From contig NC_071397.1 in the NCBI RefSeq assembly GCF_022682495.2, positions 9,267,082-9,331,081 on the forward strand: DNA of 64,000 nt, in the 5' to 3' direction. Shown piece after piece: positions 1-11,325 of this stretch. Both the position numbers and the translations under genes were made by a program. Each line of letters starts with the position of its first letter. Positions within the stretch are counted from its first letter, which is position 1. Origin of the DNA: Desmodus rotundus (Eukaryota > Chordata > Mammalia > Chiroptera > Phyllostomidae). The notes below the pieces were generated by a model that saw nothing but the letters and a program-made list of their open reading frames with translations, did not search any database and was not told the origin of the DNA.

Positions 1-99
1 GTACTTCCTCAGTATCTCTATTAGGGATACACATTTTGTACCTAATTGTAATCTGTGAATAATAGGTTTTAATATTCCTTTAGTTAACATCAAAAACAT

Positions 100-2290
100 T
101 GACAATTGCTGTAGCTTATGTTAAGGATATAAAAGATAGCAATAATATACACATGTACCCACACCTCAGCATGAAGAAGGGAACTTGACCAATCGCCTAG
201 GTAGCCCCCATGGGCCCCTCCCTCATCCTATCCTCTGCTCTCACCACCATCCTGAAACCTTGTCTGTGCTCATCGGGTCTTATAAGTCTTGCCACGTGCA
301 CACAGATGTCAAACACTGTATCGTTAGTTTCGCATGCACCTGAACTTCATGCAATTGGAATCACACTGTAGCTCGTCTGCAATCTGCTTTTTTATTTAAT
401 GTATAATTCCTGAGACTCTTCTGGGCTGTGACATATGCAGCTGTGGTTCCTTCACTGTAGCAGTACGGATACAACTCTATTCCACTGTGAAACTCTGCCA
501 CAAGTGACACTGCAACTTCTGCACATAAAACTATATTGCATTGTAAATATCTCATCACATTGCTACATATCTTCAAAATAATTATTAATTATTTTGTGTT
601 ATGCTGAGAGTATTATGCTGAGAGAAGACTATTTTATTTTATAGTTACCCAACTGTTGGACATAATTGTGTTTGTGTGTGTTTGCTTTGTAAATAATGCA
701 TCAGGGAGCATCTTTGTCTAAATAGCTTACTAAATTTTGTATTATTTCCTTCATGGGAGAATGGGGGAAGATGGACCACAGAAGTGGTATTACTGGATCA
801 AAAGTATAAATTAATGTGGCTCTTTAATACCCTGTAAAATTGTTTCACAATATTGTAATAACACCAGAATTGGGGATAATCGTTAAAATATGTTTTTTGG
901 CTAATACATTAAAATAGTACTTTACTGCTGTTTTACTTTACATATCTCATTATAAAATCGAACATCTCCCATGCATTTGTTTACTGTTCTATTTAGTCAT
1001 CTATTCAAGTGCTCCACCATGGTTTTAGTACCTTTCTTTTTAATTTGCTTGAGCATTTCACATAATAAAAACATTAATTGTCATATTACTGCAAATCTCC
1101 CCATCTATTGTTTCCCTGTAGTTTGACTGACTATTCTTTCCCTTCTTGAATGTTTTTGTTTCCAAGCAATGTTCAATTCTGTACATTTCTTATGCCTCTA
1201 CGTTTTGCACTTAATTGTTTAATCCATCTGTAATTTGTTTTGGGGAAGTCAAAATGATTTTTTCAAATTGCTAACTGGGCATCAAAATTATGTATTGTAT
1301 AATTTCCCTCCCCTAATGATTTGTGATGACTTCTTTCTAATTTATTAAATTATTTATGTGAGGGTTTATTTCTGAACCATCCTAGTTCTCTTACCTACCT
1401 CCTCCTCTAATGCCAGTTCCACAGTGTTTTACTACAAAGGCTTCATAATGCATTTTAGTATCTGGTAGTGCTATATATTTTTATAGCCAATAAATCTAAC
1501 TCCCTTCCCCTAAGACCATTTTCAGAATTCCCCCTCAGGTTCTCATCTACTTAGTTTTCCAAATGGTCTTCGAACCATCCTCTGAAATTTAAAAAGTCCC
1601 AATGGGATTTTGAGAGGAATGGCATTAGACTCACGAACTAATTTCAGAAATATCCAAATCTTTCATTTTAATCTCACCATCTAGAAATAGGGTTTTTAGC
1701 TAAACTCTTTAAATCTCATTGGCCTACAACTAAGCACTCTGTAGTGAGTGATAACTTTATCCTTCCTTTATAACATTTATTCTTCAAGTTACTATTTTGT
1801 AACTTGATACCTTTTTTTTGAGGGCCCAATAAGTATAATGCCAGGGAATATATGACTTCCGTCTTCCTTATTACATTAACAAATGGTCATTTTATATATT
1901 CCTTTTTAAGAAGTATGTAAAAATTAAAAGTGGAATTGATTGAATGTGCTTTTGGAATGAATGAGATTATTACATAGTGAATCCTATGAAAATGTGTCCA
2001 TATGAAGCCAGTTCTGCATTCCAGGAATACAACCTGTTTGGGCGGATGAAACAGTTACATGCTCTATTGTTGAAATCCACTCACTAGAATTGCATCTTAA
2101 ATTCTTACATTCCTAAGCAAGACTGGTGTGGAGCCTCCCTTTGGGCTTGGCCAAATTTGTTATCAGGGTCACGTCTGCTTGACAGAGAGGATCTGGAAGT
2201 GTTCCATCATTTTTATAAATCCTGGAACAGTTTGTGTAATGCAATGTAAGGAATGATCTGTTCCTTTAAAGTTTAAAAGGATTTTCAAAG
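100..2290 (-). mobile_element. Ancient L1M LINE remnant, antisense, several blocks
   Basis: This AT-rich stretch reads, on the minus strand, as pieces of an old mammalian L1. Bases about 150-560 resemble the antisense 3' UTR (antisense forms of the 'tattccattgtat..' segment). Bases 560-1800 resemble the ORF2 C-terminal part ('tttttcaaattgc', 'gttccacagtgttttactac', 'ccaatgggattttgagaggaatggcatt'). Bases 1990-2280 resemble the reverse transcriptase part ('ttctgcattccaggaatacaacctg', 'tatcagggtcacgtctg', 'ggaagtgttcc'). No open frame survives. Flanking breaks suggest several deletions or insertions. The family assignment is by consensus recognition, so the subfamily is open. Confidence 0.72.
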
Positions 2291-2867
2291 GCCTTTTTAT
2301 ATTTTAAAATATTCCACCTGGCACAGGTGTGTGTGCACGCGCATCACTGTGTTTGCACACATTTAGAATGACACTAAGATACTGATCTCTAACGGAACAG
2401 GAGACAGTTTTATCATAATGTAATGCCTTTCTTTCTCCAGGAAAAGGGAGTAAATGTCAAAGGAAAGGAAGTGCTTAAAAAGAAAAACCATTTTCCCAGA
2501 CTTGGGTTCCAAAGAGCCTCCTTTTCAGGGGCCCATAAAGGCGCCTACCGAAGGTGGTGAGGAAATCGTCAATACCGAACCATCCAAATTTCATGGAGGC
2601 TGACTGAGTTTAGCAGCCACACCTCATCACTGAGCTAGGAACCCTACGATCTGCAAAGATAAGCAGATCAGTCCACCGCAGGTCACCTCTAGTCCTTGGT
2701 AAAGGTCTTCTAACCTTTGGCCCATCGAGCCGCCTTCTCCAGATCTAGGACTCTATCTTCTCCCACCGCAAAAAAAGTTTGAAAGTCTAAGGCTTTCTGT
2801 ACTTGCTGCAGGGCTCCTGGGCTAACGACACTGTGAGCGCTTCAAAAGTAAAGATTCAGAATGTTAC
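2291..2867. other. No feature recognised
   Basis: Unique-looking sequence with a short alternating purine-pyrimidine stretch (about 2325-2345, TG/CG/CA steps) and no reading frame, repeat boundary or RNA gene that I can support. Confidence 0.5.
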
Positions 2868-3252
2868 GAACTGAATGTTGACGTCGCCCCTGTACTCCCA
2901 AATTCATAGGTTGAGGTCCTAGCCCCCAATCTGATGCTTTAGGATGGGAGCCTTTGGGAGTTAGGTTACAATGAGTCACAAGGATGAGCCCCCACAATGG
3001 GACGAGTGCCCTTGCAAGAGGGCGAACACACAGAACTTCCTCTCTCCCGAGTGCACAGAGGAGAGGTCACAGGAGCACAGAGCACGACGGTGGCCACCTA
3101 TAAGCCGTAAGCACAGGTCTCAGAATGAAACCTACTTTGCCAGCATCTTAATATTAGACTTCCTGGCCTCCGAGTTTGGAGAAATAAATTTATATCGTCT
3201 AAGCCACCCCGTCTAAGGTATGTGTAATGGCAGCCCAAGCTGATAAGACAAC
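2868..3252 (+). mobile_element. MLT1-like LTR (ERVL-MaLR), solo
   Basis: The order of landmarks matches a solo MLT1-type LTR in sense orientation: 'ttcataggttgaggtcctagcccc' near 2901, 'gggagcctttggga' near 2946, 'agtgcccttgcaagag' near 3004, 'cctggcctccgagtttggagaaataaattt' near 3162 (the polyadenylation-signal region), and a terminal 'ggcagcccaagctgataagac'. No internal retroviral sequence is attached, so it is most likely a recombined solo LTR. It is too diverged to name the subfamily. Confidence 0.8.
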
Positions 3253-4029
3253 AGGGTTGTGGCAATGTCTGTCCAAAGGAACTCTGAGCTAGCTATCGCT
3301 CTGCAGGTCACAGAGCCCGCTGTAGAGTGAGAGGCTCCTTGGGAGAATTACACAGTGAGGAGTCTCAGCAAACTAAGGTGGAGATTCCACTGGAACGTGC
3401 AAGGACTGTGCCATATGAGCGAGCACCCGTGAGAGTAGAAACAGGACACCATGCCCGAGAATGAAGCTGTGAGCAGGGTAGTTAGTAACTGCAGATGTGA
3501 GTGTGCCGCAGAAGGAGAAAGACACGGCTTAGTTCACGGGGAGACCACAAAACTTTAGAGCTCAATGGCAAGTTAGGGTGAGGACAGTTAAGGCGATGAG
3601 CATTAGGATAACCTGGCGGGAGGGCAGGAACCTCAAAACCCTCTTAGGCTCAAGAATTCCATGATTCCGTCTAGGATTTCACACAGGCACGCAAGCAGTC
3701 TCTCTCTTCCCCTCTTCCAGGGCAGGGAAGTTGCTTTCACACCCGTCATGGCCTCACACAGAAGCTTAATCCCTGGCTGGAAGGCAAAACGTTTGCGGCA
3801 AAGCCAAGCAGGCATGTGAAGTGAAACAGAGTGAGGAACATTTTTATTACTGTTTTGGATGTTTGGGGCTTGTTAATGACTCCAAAAGACCTCTTAAAAA
3901 GTCATGCTTTTTTGGCAGCTCCAGGGTGCAATTGTTGCTACATGTACTAACACTTACCAGTGACTCATGTACACACTGCTTTTCTCAAAAACACCCTTTT
4001 CTCTCTGGGACTTTTCAGAGCAAACTGAG
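3253..4029. other. No feature recognised
   Basis: Mixed-composition sequence without a recognised repeat or exon. Short frames on both strands here show no domain or codon pattern that I recognise. Confidence 0.45.
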
Positions 4030-4071
4030 TTTGTGCGTGTGTGTGTGCGTGTGTGCGTGTGCGCACACACC
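4030..4071 (+). repeat. (TG)n / (CA)n microsatellite with CG steps
   Basis: Alternating purine-pyrimidine run of TG, CG and finally CA dinucleotides, ending in 'gtgcgcacacac'. The mixture of TG and CG steps and the self-complementary end make it a possible Z-DNA former. It is likely polymorphic in length. Confidence 0.9.
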
Positions 4072-4150
4072 TGCATGTTCCCATGCACCAAGGCCTGCCA
4101 CAGCTGAAGGCCAAATCAAGCTGAACAGATATTTGGTTTCTTAAATTGTA

Positions 4151-4178
4151 AAAAACAAAAACAAACAAACAAACAAAA
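4151..4178 (+). repeat. (AAAC)n simple repeat
   Basis: Run of A5C, A4C and three to four AAAC units just upstream of the palindromic DNA element at 4251; possibly the decayed A-rich tail of an unrecognised retroposon. Confidence 0.85.
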
Positions 4179-4250
4179 CCCTGTTGACATACCTTTTAAT
4201 TCGAACAACTTAGGTATTATAAGATTTTCTTCCTATTCGTGGAAAATTAA

Positions 4251-4572
4251 TGCATTTTGCCACATGTAATGCACACTTTTTTGCTCAAATTTTTGAGGGA
4301 AAAATAAGGATGCACATTATACATGGGTAGTACTAATCCCATATCTATATAAATGGTTTTAATTCTTTTATTTATGCTTGTGTGTTAAAAGCATAACTCT
4401 CGAAAGCAATGACGATATGTGCATGCAAAATAATACACTGGAATACGATAATCGGTTGTTTCTAAATATAAATAAATTAAAAAATTGAATTAAAAAATTA
4501 AAACAGAAGACATTTTCCCTGAAAGTTTGGGCCAAAAATGTGGGCGCGCATTATATACGGCAAAATATGGTA
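4251..4572. mobile_element. Non-autonomous DNA transposon with long diverged terminal inverted repeats
   Basis: The two ends are inverted copies of each other over about 55 bp. The left end carries 'tgcattttgcc', 'tgtaatgcacac', then 'ctcaaatttttgagggaaaa'. The reverse complement of the right end carries 'ccatattttgcc', 'ataatgcgcgcc', then 'cccaaactttcagggaaaa'. A second copy of the 'gcacattata' motif lies internally (4312-4322). The AT-rich 210-bp interior has no transposase frame. The flanks are compatible with a TA target duplication ('taa' before the left end, 'taaac' after the right), which would suit a Tc1/mariner-like family, but superfamily is inference. Divergence between the arms suggests an old copy. 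Confidence 0.6.
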
Positions 4573-6007
4573 AACTAACAATTCTAAGTTACTGACTTGA
4601 GAGTGAACAGTTCCATCCCTATAAAATGAATTGGATTTATCAAGACTAGTGTTCAAGTGAATTTCTCCCATCCCTTTAAATCAAATAAAGACATGACTTT
4701 GGAGGCTTCAAAGAGCATGCCTTTCCCCGCTACAGTTGCACCTTAGGTGGGTAACTCCTCATCTCCCCGGTACTTGCCAAGTTGGATGGCGGAGCAGCAC
4801 CCATCCTTGATGGAGTTTTCACAGTGATGTCAGAAAAGTAAGAACAATGTTGTAAATTCTTCCTAGAGCTGATCGTTCTCCATGTAAAGATTCATATTTT
4901 ATTCTTAAATTATTTCCTTCCTTATATTTTAGCATCAAGATAGTCCTTTCCATTATGAAATTGTGGTGGTGGCTGTTAAGATTTTTAAAAACATCCTTCC
5001 TTGGAAAAACCCTCCACATCTTTTTATTTTGGTAGTTTCTTGGCCTAGGTAATCTGTGCAGAACCACTTGTCTACAGCGCCCTCCGAACCATGGAATTTA
5101 GGGTCGGTCATGTAGTTATCCCTAGTTCTCAACTAGTTATCGCAGTGGTGACCGGCCGCAAGGGCAACAAACAACCTACAGAAAATTTAAGGCTAATTTT
5201 AATCAATACTCGGGGGAGAGGGGGATGAAAAATGGTTGCTCTAGAACTTTTTCCTCTATCCACAGGCCCCTTGCTGCACCCCATCCACCCCTGACCCACA
5301 AAGCCATCTCGGAGAGTTTGGGGGATCTGTAAGAACACATCACTAATCTGGGAACCCCAAATGAAGACACTACACTCTCCTGGGATTCAGAGAGGTCAGC
5401 CTTATGGTGTCAAAGCTTCTAGAGAATGAGTCATGGTGTTCTGTCAGCTGAAATTCCACGGAAATAAATGCCCAAGACAGCTTCCAGCTATGGCGGCATC
5501 TCACCAATCCAGGGGATTCTAAAATCCCCCCACTCAGCAAAGCCCGGTTGTGTTGTTGCTTTAGGAAACCAAAGCCCAGGAGGGTTGCTTGCCCCTCCCC
5601 AGATCTCCAAACAGAGAACAGAGGCAAGGAGATCAGCTAGGATAGGTCGTGACAGGCCATCAACTATTGAAAAGATTTTTCAACTAAGGATACATTAATA
5701 TTTTAGAGTAAAATTAAAAATCCCTATTTTTCCATAGATGCTACACACCTATCTGTAACTTAACTGTATGCTACCTAAATTTTTCTTTATTTAGGTTTCC
5801 ACCAAAATATATTCTAAAAACAACCCCACTTCAGTTTAAAAAAGCCATAAACAATACACTTTTAATACCTTTATGTACTTGGTCTCTAACAGAGAGCTAA
5901 TCAGTAACAGATAATATATGGATTGTGAAGAGAGTTAACTTCCTAGATTAAATACACACTAAACATGTAAATGTGACAATATTTTGAGATATATGACACT
6001 AACTAAG
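4573..6007. other. No feature recognised
   Basis: AT-rich to mixed DNA. The overlapping frames on both strands at 5370-5700 are short and mutually antisense, with no recognisable protein family. No repeat boundary was found. Confidence 0.4.
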
Positions 6008-6200
6008 GTAACATTTATTGTTTATTGAGCCAGCCACTGGGCACATTACTTAAATTACCTCAGTTAATCCTTACAACAAGCCTATAAAGTAGGCGCTACT
6101 CTAAGTAGCACCTACTTTACAGATGAGGTTATAAATGAGGAACCTTAGTACTGTAATTTAATCTTCACTGACCCAAAATCTGAGTCCAGTGTTTACTCTG
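6008..6200 (-). mobile_element. MIR SINE, antisense
   Basis: Landmarks of the reversed MIR consensus appear in order: 'acatttattgtttattgagc', 'cagttaatccttacaacaagcctataaagtag' and 'tttacagatgaggttataaatgagg'. An internal stretch (6089-6119) shows a short imperfect inverted repeat, 'taggcgctact..agtagcaccta', which may have arisen by local templated copying. Confidence 0.75.
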
Positions 6201-7184
6201 GCTATAGACAGACTGAATAAGCAAGTTAGAAATTGAACAGAATTGTAGAAGGTATATTTAACCTACTACAAAGTCCTAAGTTTTAAAAGCAGATGCTAAT
6301 TGCAAGCATTCCAGCAGAAACCGCTTGGGAAGACTCCTTCTGAAACTACATTGTGCTAAAAGACTTTAAAATTCAGAATTTTACTACCCCCAACAATTAG
6401 TCCAAATTAGTAAGATTTCTATAGAAGATAAAGTATGGTGGATGTCAGCGGCCACTCTCCCAGGATCCATTTTCCTCCAAGAACAGTGGCCAGATATCCG
6501 CTTACCTGGGGGCTCCCCACCCCCTAGTGGTGCTTTGGAGAAAGCTGACCTACCTTTTTCAGTAGTGGGATGGGCCAATCAGAAGGAAAAAAAAAAATTC
6601 CCATCCCCACCTATCAAAAGAGGGTATTCGCCTGGCCATTGGGATTGGCTGAGGAATAAGCACATGACTCAACTCAGTCCAATGAAATGCCAGGGTTGGT
6701 TTGCTGAGGCGGGACTTCCGGAAAAGATACCCGCCCCCCCCCCCGGATTTTTTAAAGAGTAATTAAGAGTACTTGTTAGAAGGAATGGTTCTTTATTTCC
6801 GGCCACAGAGACTGTACCAATGAGTCCAAGACCTTTTGCAGCCATTCCACCTCCAGGAGAGAAGCCAACCTGAGGATGAACTGGCACCAGGAAAGAGTGA
6901 GCAGAGATAGGGAAAGAAACCGGACGGCCCCTGAGCCGCTATTTCATGCCCACCCTGCAGTCCATCCCATGAGCCTATCAATTAGTCCCCAGTGCTGTGG
7001 GAGCCCCTCTGAGTTTGGTTTTCTGATATTTACAACCCCAAAGAATCCAAACTGATAAATGGGTAATGAGCACTAATGCACAGCTTTGTCCTGTAGTTCT
7101 TGTTCAGTCAGACTTTGCTTTACACTGTTTCTTAACTGCTTTAAGTGTTCTTCTCAAGAAAAGGTAATGGGCTCTCAAGAAACA
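6201..7184. other. No feature recognised
   Basis: Mixed sequence containing a C10-11 homopolymer near 6733-6744 and an A-run near 6588-6597. The overlapping opposite-strand frames at 6384-6760 are not recognisable proteins. Confidence 0.4.
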
Positions 7185-7290
7185 CTTTCATGAACTACTG
7201 AATGGCCTTGGGCAAGTCACTTGACTTCCCTGGGTTTTTCCAACTATAAAAAGATCTAAGTTTGATCAGAGGATTTCTGTTGTCCTTTCT
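7185..7290 (+). mobile_element. MIR SINE fragment, sense
   Basis: The MIR core 'ccttgggcaagtcacttgac' followed by 'ttccaactataaaa' and the related tail 'gatttctgttgtcctttctag' are present. It is a partial copy. Confidence 0.7.
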
Positions 7291-9215
7291 AGTCCCCATA
7301 GCCAATGGTTTTGGTTCTGAAGTAGAAATATCCTTTATAATATAATCCAAGCAATCAGCCTCTCTTGCCAGGTCAGATATTTTCCATCTGCACCTCCATA
7401 TCCATCCTTCCACCCTTCTCCACTCAGCTCCGTGACCCCAGATGTCCTGATCTCTATGGACAGCATCAGCACGGCTCCCTGCCTTCTGGCTTCTGGCTGA
7501 CTATGCCTAATGGGAGGCACCATCAGGAGACAGGAGAACCAAGGAGAGTTCAACGAGGATATTCATTCTCTCGGCTCTGTCCCGACCACATTGGGGTAGG
7601 TTGACTGCATCCTTCCACCAGAGATAGCCTTTCCAGGCTTGCGGCTTCTCTTAGCAGTTCCAATAACCAAGGCCCCCGGACCGCCTTCCTTTCAGGCCTA
7701 GGCATGGGAACAGCTCCCTGACATCCCTGCACCGAGATGCTGCAGTATCCCATGCTGGTTTCCGTTACCCCGCCTAAGGCACTATAAACGGTCCTATCAG
7801 TGGGGTCTCGGAGTACTCCACTCGAGTGAATCATCTGTTTCCTACTGCAACCCCAAAACACAATGGCTTAAAAGTGAAATCAAAATCAGCCACAACAAAA
7901 AAGAAACAGGAACAATCCACTCTGAGTTTCACATAAGAGAGAAGAAAAGTTTGGCACTCCCTGAGAAAAAAAAACCCCACACACCAAGAGAATCAAATTA
8001 GACATCACTACCCTCCTCCCCCACTGCCACTGAGCTTTTGCGGAAAATAGCCATCTCTTGCTAGGCCAGGGTTTTAACCTCAAAAACCCAATCTGTTTAT
8101 ACACAAGTGTACTGACCCTCAGACAGTTTCTGTGTGGAACCTGGCAGAGGAATTACAGCTATGTGTCCACTTTCTAGATGGACTAACTGAGCCTGGAAGA
8201 GAACACAGGGCCAGAGCTGGGGGGGCAGGGCGGGGAAACCCACTAGAAATGCCCAGGGCCAGCTCAGAGGTTCATTGGTCCAGGAGTCTGCCTCTGACAG
8301 GCTCTGTGGAGTTTCTCAGAGTGTCCTTCTGTACTACCATTCTCCAGAGATGTCTAGTTCCCTCTTAACACTTCTAGAGTTACCATTCGGGATCAGCCTT
8401 TAGGTCCTTTACCATTCAGAAGTCTGCGAAGTCAAGAGAGGCAAAACAGGACACCCTTGGCCCCACTGCAAGTGCCGCTAAATTCCACACGTGACTCCCT
8501 GATCACTCATCATTGCCCGGGCAGAGTTTTCCAGAAATCTGTGCTTGTCCAGGTCCAGAGCGGCCCTCCTCTCTTTCTTAGGGCCACTTTTCACACCACA
8601 GGGGTCCAGGAAATGACCTTATGACCCCTTCACACACCATTCAGACACCGAGAATTTCAGAGAAGCTACCTGTTTCAGGATTAAGAGGCTTAAGCTTTCA
8701 GGGTTGTCCTGCTTTCGTGTCTTCCTCCTTCAGCCTCCTCTGGAGCCAGGGCCTGTAGGAGTGACCCAAACAGCACATTCAGGTTACATGGCTTCAACGT
8801 GGGAATAGAGCATATCCACCAGGGAGAGACAGAAGCAGCCAAGGATGGAGCCCTGAAAACCCCAACAGTTGATGGACCTGCCCAGGAGCAGAACCCTGCA
8901 GAGGCTGCTGAGCAGGTTCCTGAGGGAGGAGAGGAATTAGGAGACAAAGATTCACAACTCTATCCTTAGAGTTGCTCATGCCCAAAACCCAAGAGTCAGT
9001 GTTTCTCCCCTCCTTCTCCCACACCCCACATCCAAGCCATCGGCAAATGATGTCAACTTTATCTTCAAAATAGACCCAGACTCTCACCACCTCCACTGCT
9101 ACCATTTTGGTCCAAGCCAGCTGCTTCGCTCACTAGGTCATTGGAGTAACCTCCTAACGGTAACGGGCCTCCCTACATCCACCCCGCTTTTTTACAGTCC
9201 ATGTGTGATGTGGGT
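7291..9215. other. No gene; weak MIR trace at about 8150-8225
   Basis: GC-moderate sequence. Bases 8150-8225 loosely resemble antisense MIR ('tttctagatggactaactgagcc' then 'cagggccagagctgggg'). Two overlapping frames at 8690-9105 on the minus strand lack recognisable domains. Nothing else is supported. Confidence 0.4.
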
Positions 9216-9656
9216 TGGCTTGTGTTCTAGGCTGAATTGTGTCTCCCCACAAATCCCTATGTTGAAGTCCTAACGCCCAGTATCTCAGAAGAGGACCTTA
9301 TTTGAACATAGGGGCGTTGCGGATGTAATTAGCTATTAAGATGAGGTCATACTGGAATTGGGTGGGTCTCTCCTCCATTATGACTGGTGTTCGTATAAAA
9401 AGGGGAAATTTGGACATCGACACCCACACAGGGAGAGCATCACGGGATTAGCATTATGCTGCCAGAAGCCAACAAGCTGCCAGAAGCTAGGAGAGAGGCC
9501 TGGACCAGATCCTTCCTCAGCACCTTGAGGGAGCGTGGCCTTGCCAGCGCCTAGATCTCAGACCGCTAACCCCCAGAAGTGCAAGCCAGTACGCTTCTGT
9601 TGTTTGAGCCGTCCAGTTTGTGGTGCTCTGTTACTGCGGCTCTAGCAAACAACGAC
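9216..9656 (+). mobile_element. MLT1-like LTR (ERVL-MaLR), solo
   Basis: Full-length-looking LTR with ordered landmarks: 'ggctgaattgtgtctcccca', 'tgttgaagtcctaacgccc', 'cagaagaggaccttatttg', 'ggatgtaattagctattaag', 'gactggtgttcgtataaaa' (TATA-like), 'agagaggcctggaccagatc' and 'cttctgttgtttgagcc'. It contains a short tandem duplication of 'gctgccagaagc' (9468-9490). No internal retroviral coding sequence adjoins it. Confidence 0.82.
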
Positions 9657-9689
9657 ACCACGCTGCCCAGAGCAACCTAAGTGATCACT

Positions 9690-10215
9690 TAAAAATCACT
9701 CTTCTCAAAACGCTCCTGTAGTGTTTCACCTCTCTCCAAGTAAAACACAAAGTCCTGGAAATGACACACAAGGCCCACGTGTCCTGGCCCAGCCTCTTCC
9801 CTGACCTCTTCTCCTCCTACTCTGTTCTTCCCCCATTTCCTCCAGCCACAGGGCTTCCTCAAACATCCCAACCAGGCTCCTGTCTCAGGGCCTTTGCACT
9901 TGCTTTTCCCTCTGCCTGGAACACTCTTCCACTGAGCATCTTTTACTTCCTTCAGGTTTCTGCTCAAATGTCACTTTCTCGGTGAGGCCCTCCGCCGCCA
10001 CCACTGCACTCTTTCTATCCCAAGCTTTGTTAAATTTTTCTTTGTGGCTTTATCACTACCTGGAATTTGTGTATATTTTTATCCCTCTTCTCTCACACTA
10101 GACTATAAACTCCCTGAGAGTCAGGATATCGTCTTATGGTATGCCACAGAGCCCAGCACACAGTAGTTGCTCAAGAAATAGTTGTCAAAAGATTTATTTG
10201 TGGAATGAAAGAAGA
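9690..10215 (+). mobile_element. L2 LINE 3' end, sense
   Basis: Long, well-preserved L2 3' end. Ordered landmarks are 'ctcagggcctttgcacttgc', 'ttccctctgcctggaacact', 'ttcaggtttctgctcaaatg', 'tcactttctcggtgaggccc', 'gactataaactccctgagag', and 'cagcacacagtagttgctca' followed by the terminal 'tttgtggaatgaaagaa'. This part encoded the extreme C-terminus and 3' UTR. Short frames crossing it (9689-9985) are remnants or chance and not genes. Confidence 0.88.
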
Positions 10216-11157
10216 CAGGAGAAAAGAGTTACTGAAAAGAAGAAGGTGTCCACAGTGTCAAAAGTAGGAAAGAATCCAAAAAGATAAGCACTGAAGTGTC
10301 CGTTGGCCATGGTCACATGGGAGCCACAGGTGACCTAAGAGAGGACGGTTCCTGTGTAAGGCGGGAGCCCTCTGCAGCAAATCCACGAGGTCCCTCCCCC
10401 GTACCAGGCACCCCTCCCACAGGCAGAAGCCAGCCTGAGACAGCTGTGTCGCCAAGGAGCAAAACCAGAGGGCAGACCTTTCCAGAGCTTCTGTCCATGA
10501 GGGGAGGAAAAGAGGGAAAGCGAAATACACGGGGGCTAAGAGTTTGAGGAACGAGTTTATTGCTGAATGACTGAAGGGGCTGAGGCCCCAGGAGCTACAT
10601 GATACAGAGGGACCCCTGCACTGGAAGAAGGTTCTCTGGCTAGTGGGAGGGAGCAGGTCCTTCTCTGAGTGGAAGGGAAGCAGGCGGGGATGAGCCCAGA
10701 TGCCAAAAACCCCTTAGAAGGGGAGGCTGAGTGGGCTCACTGTGGTGGGAGAAGTGCGCAAGTGCTGGGTGGGCCCTGAAAATGAGTGTCTCCTTCCGTT
10801 CTGAGCCCTGGGTGCCTCACTCACCTCACCCAGTGCGGTCTGGAGAGAGGCAGGGGCAGCACCCTGCTGGCCAGCACTGCTGAGGGCCCGGCTGAAACGA
10901 GAGGCCATGGTTTCCTAGAGGCAGAATCCCCAGACTGTGGGGTTTCCGGGACAGGCCCTCAGCAGCCTGCATTTAGGACGACAGACTTCCTAAGACTGAA
11001 TTGGGGGATCCCAAATAGATCTGTCTGTTTCGGTCAAGCTTGCCTCATTCCCCCAGGCTCCCACATCCAACCCTCGGAGGCCCCCTGGGGCCCTCCCTCT
11101 CCACTCGTCCAGTCACAAACTGTGCCTCCTGCACTGTGAGAGGAATCCTTTCGGGTG
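10216..11157. other. No feature recognised
   Basis: GC-rich sequence with several overlapping frames on both strands (for example 10258-10547 and 10786-11139). None shows a known domain, and their mutual overlap is what GC-rich DNA gives by chance. Confidence 0.4.
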
Positions 11158-11325
11158 GAGCACCTACTATGTGCAGGGTTGCAGCAAAGGTTAGCATCCT
11201 CACACAACAGTTCTGTGAAGGGTTTTTAGCTTCTATTTACAGATGACGAAACTGAGACTCAAGAGATTAAGCAACCTGCTCAAGGTCACATGGGTAGCAA
11301 GTGACAGAGCCGGCATCTGAAACCT
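11158..11325 (-). mobile_element. MIR SINE, antisense
   Basis: Near-complete reversed MIR: 'gagcacctactatgtgcagg', 'catcctcacacaacagttctgtgaag', 'atttacagatgacgaaactgagactc', 'ctcaaggtcacatgggtagcaagtgacagagccgg'. The core is well conserved. Confidence 0.88.

Noticed and set aside
10600..11140. CpG island or promoter
   Set aside because: GC is elevated but CpG is sparse and no initiator, TATA or first-exon structure is supportable.
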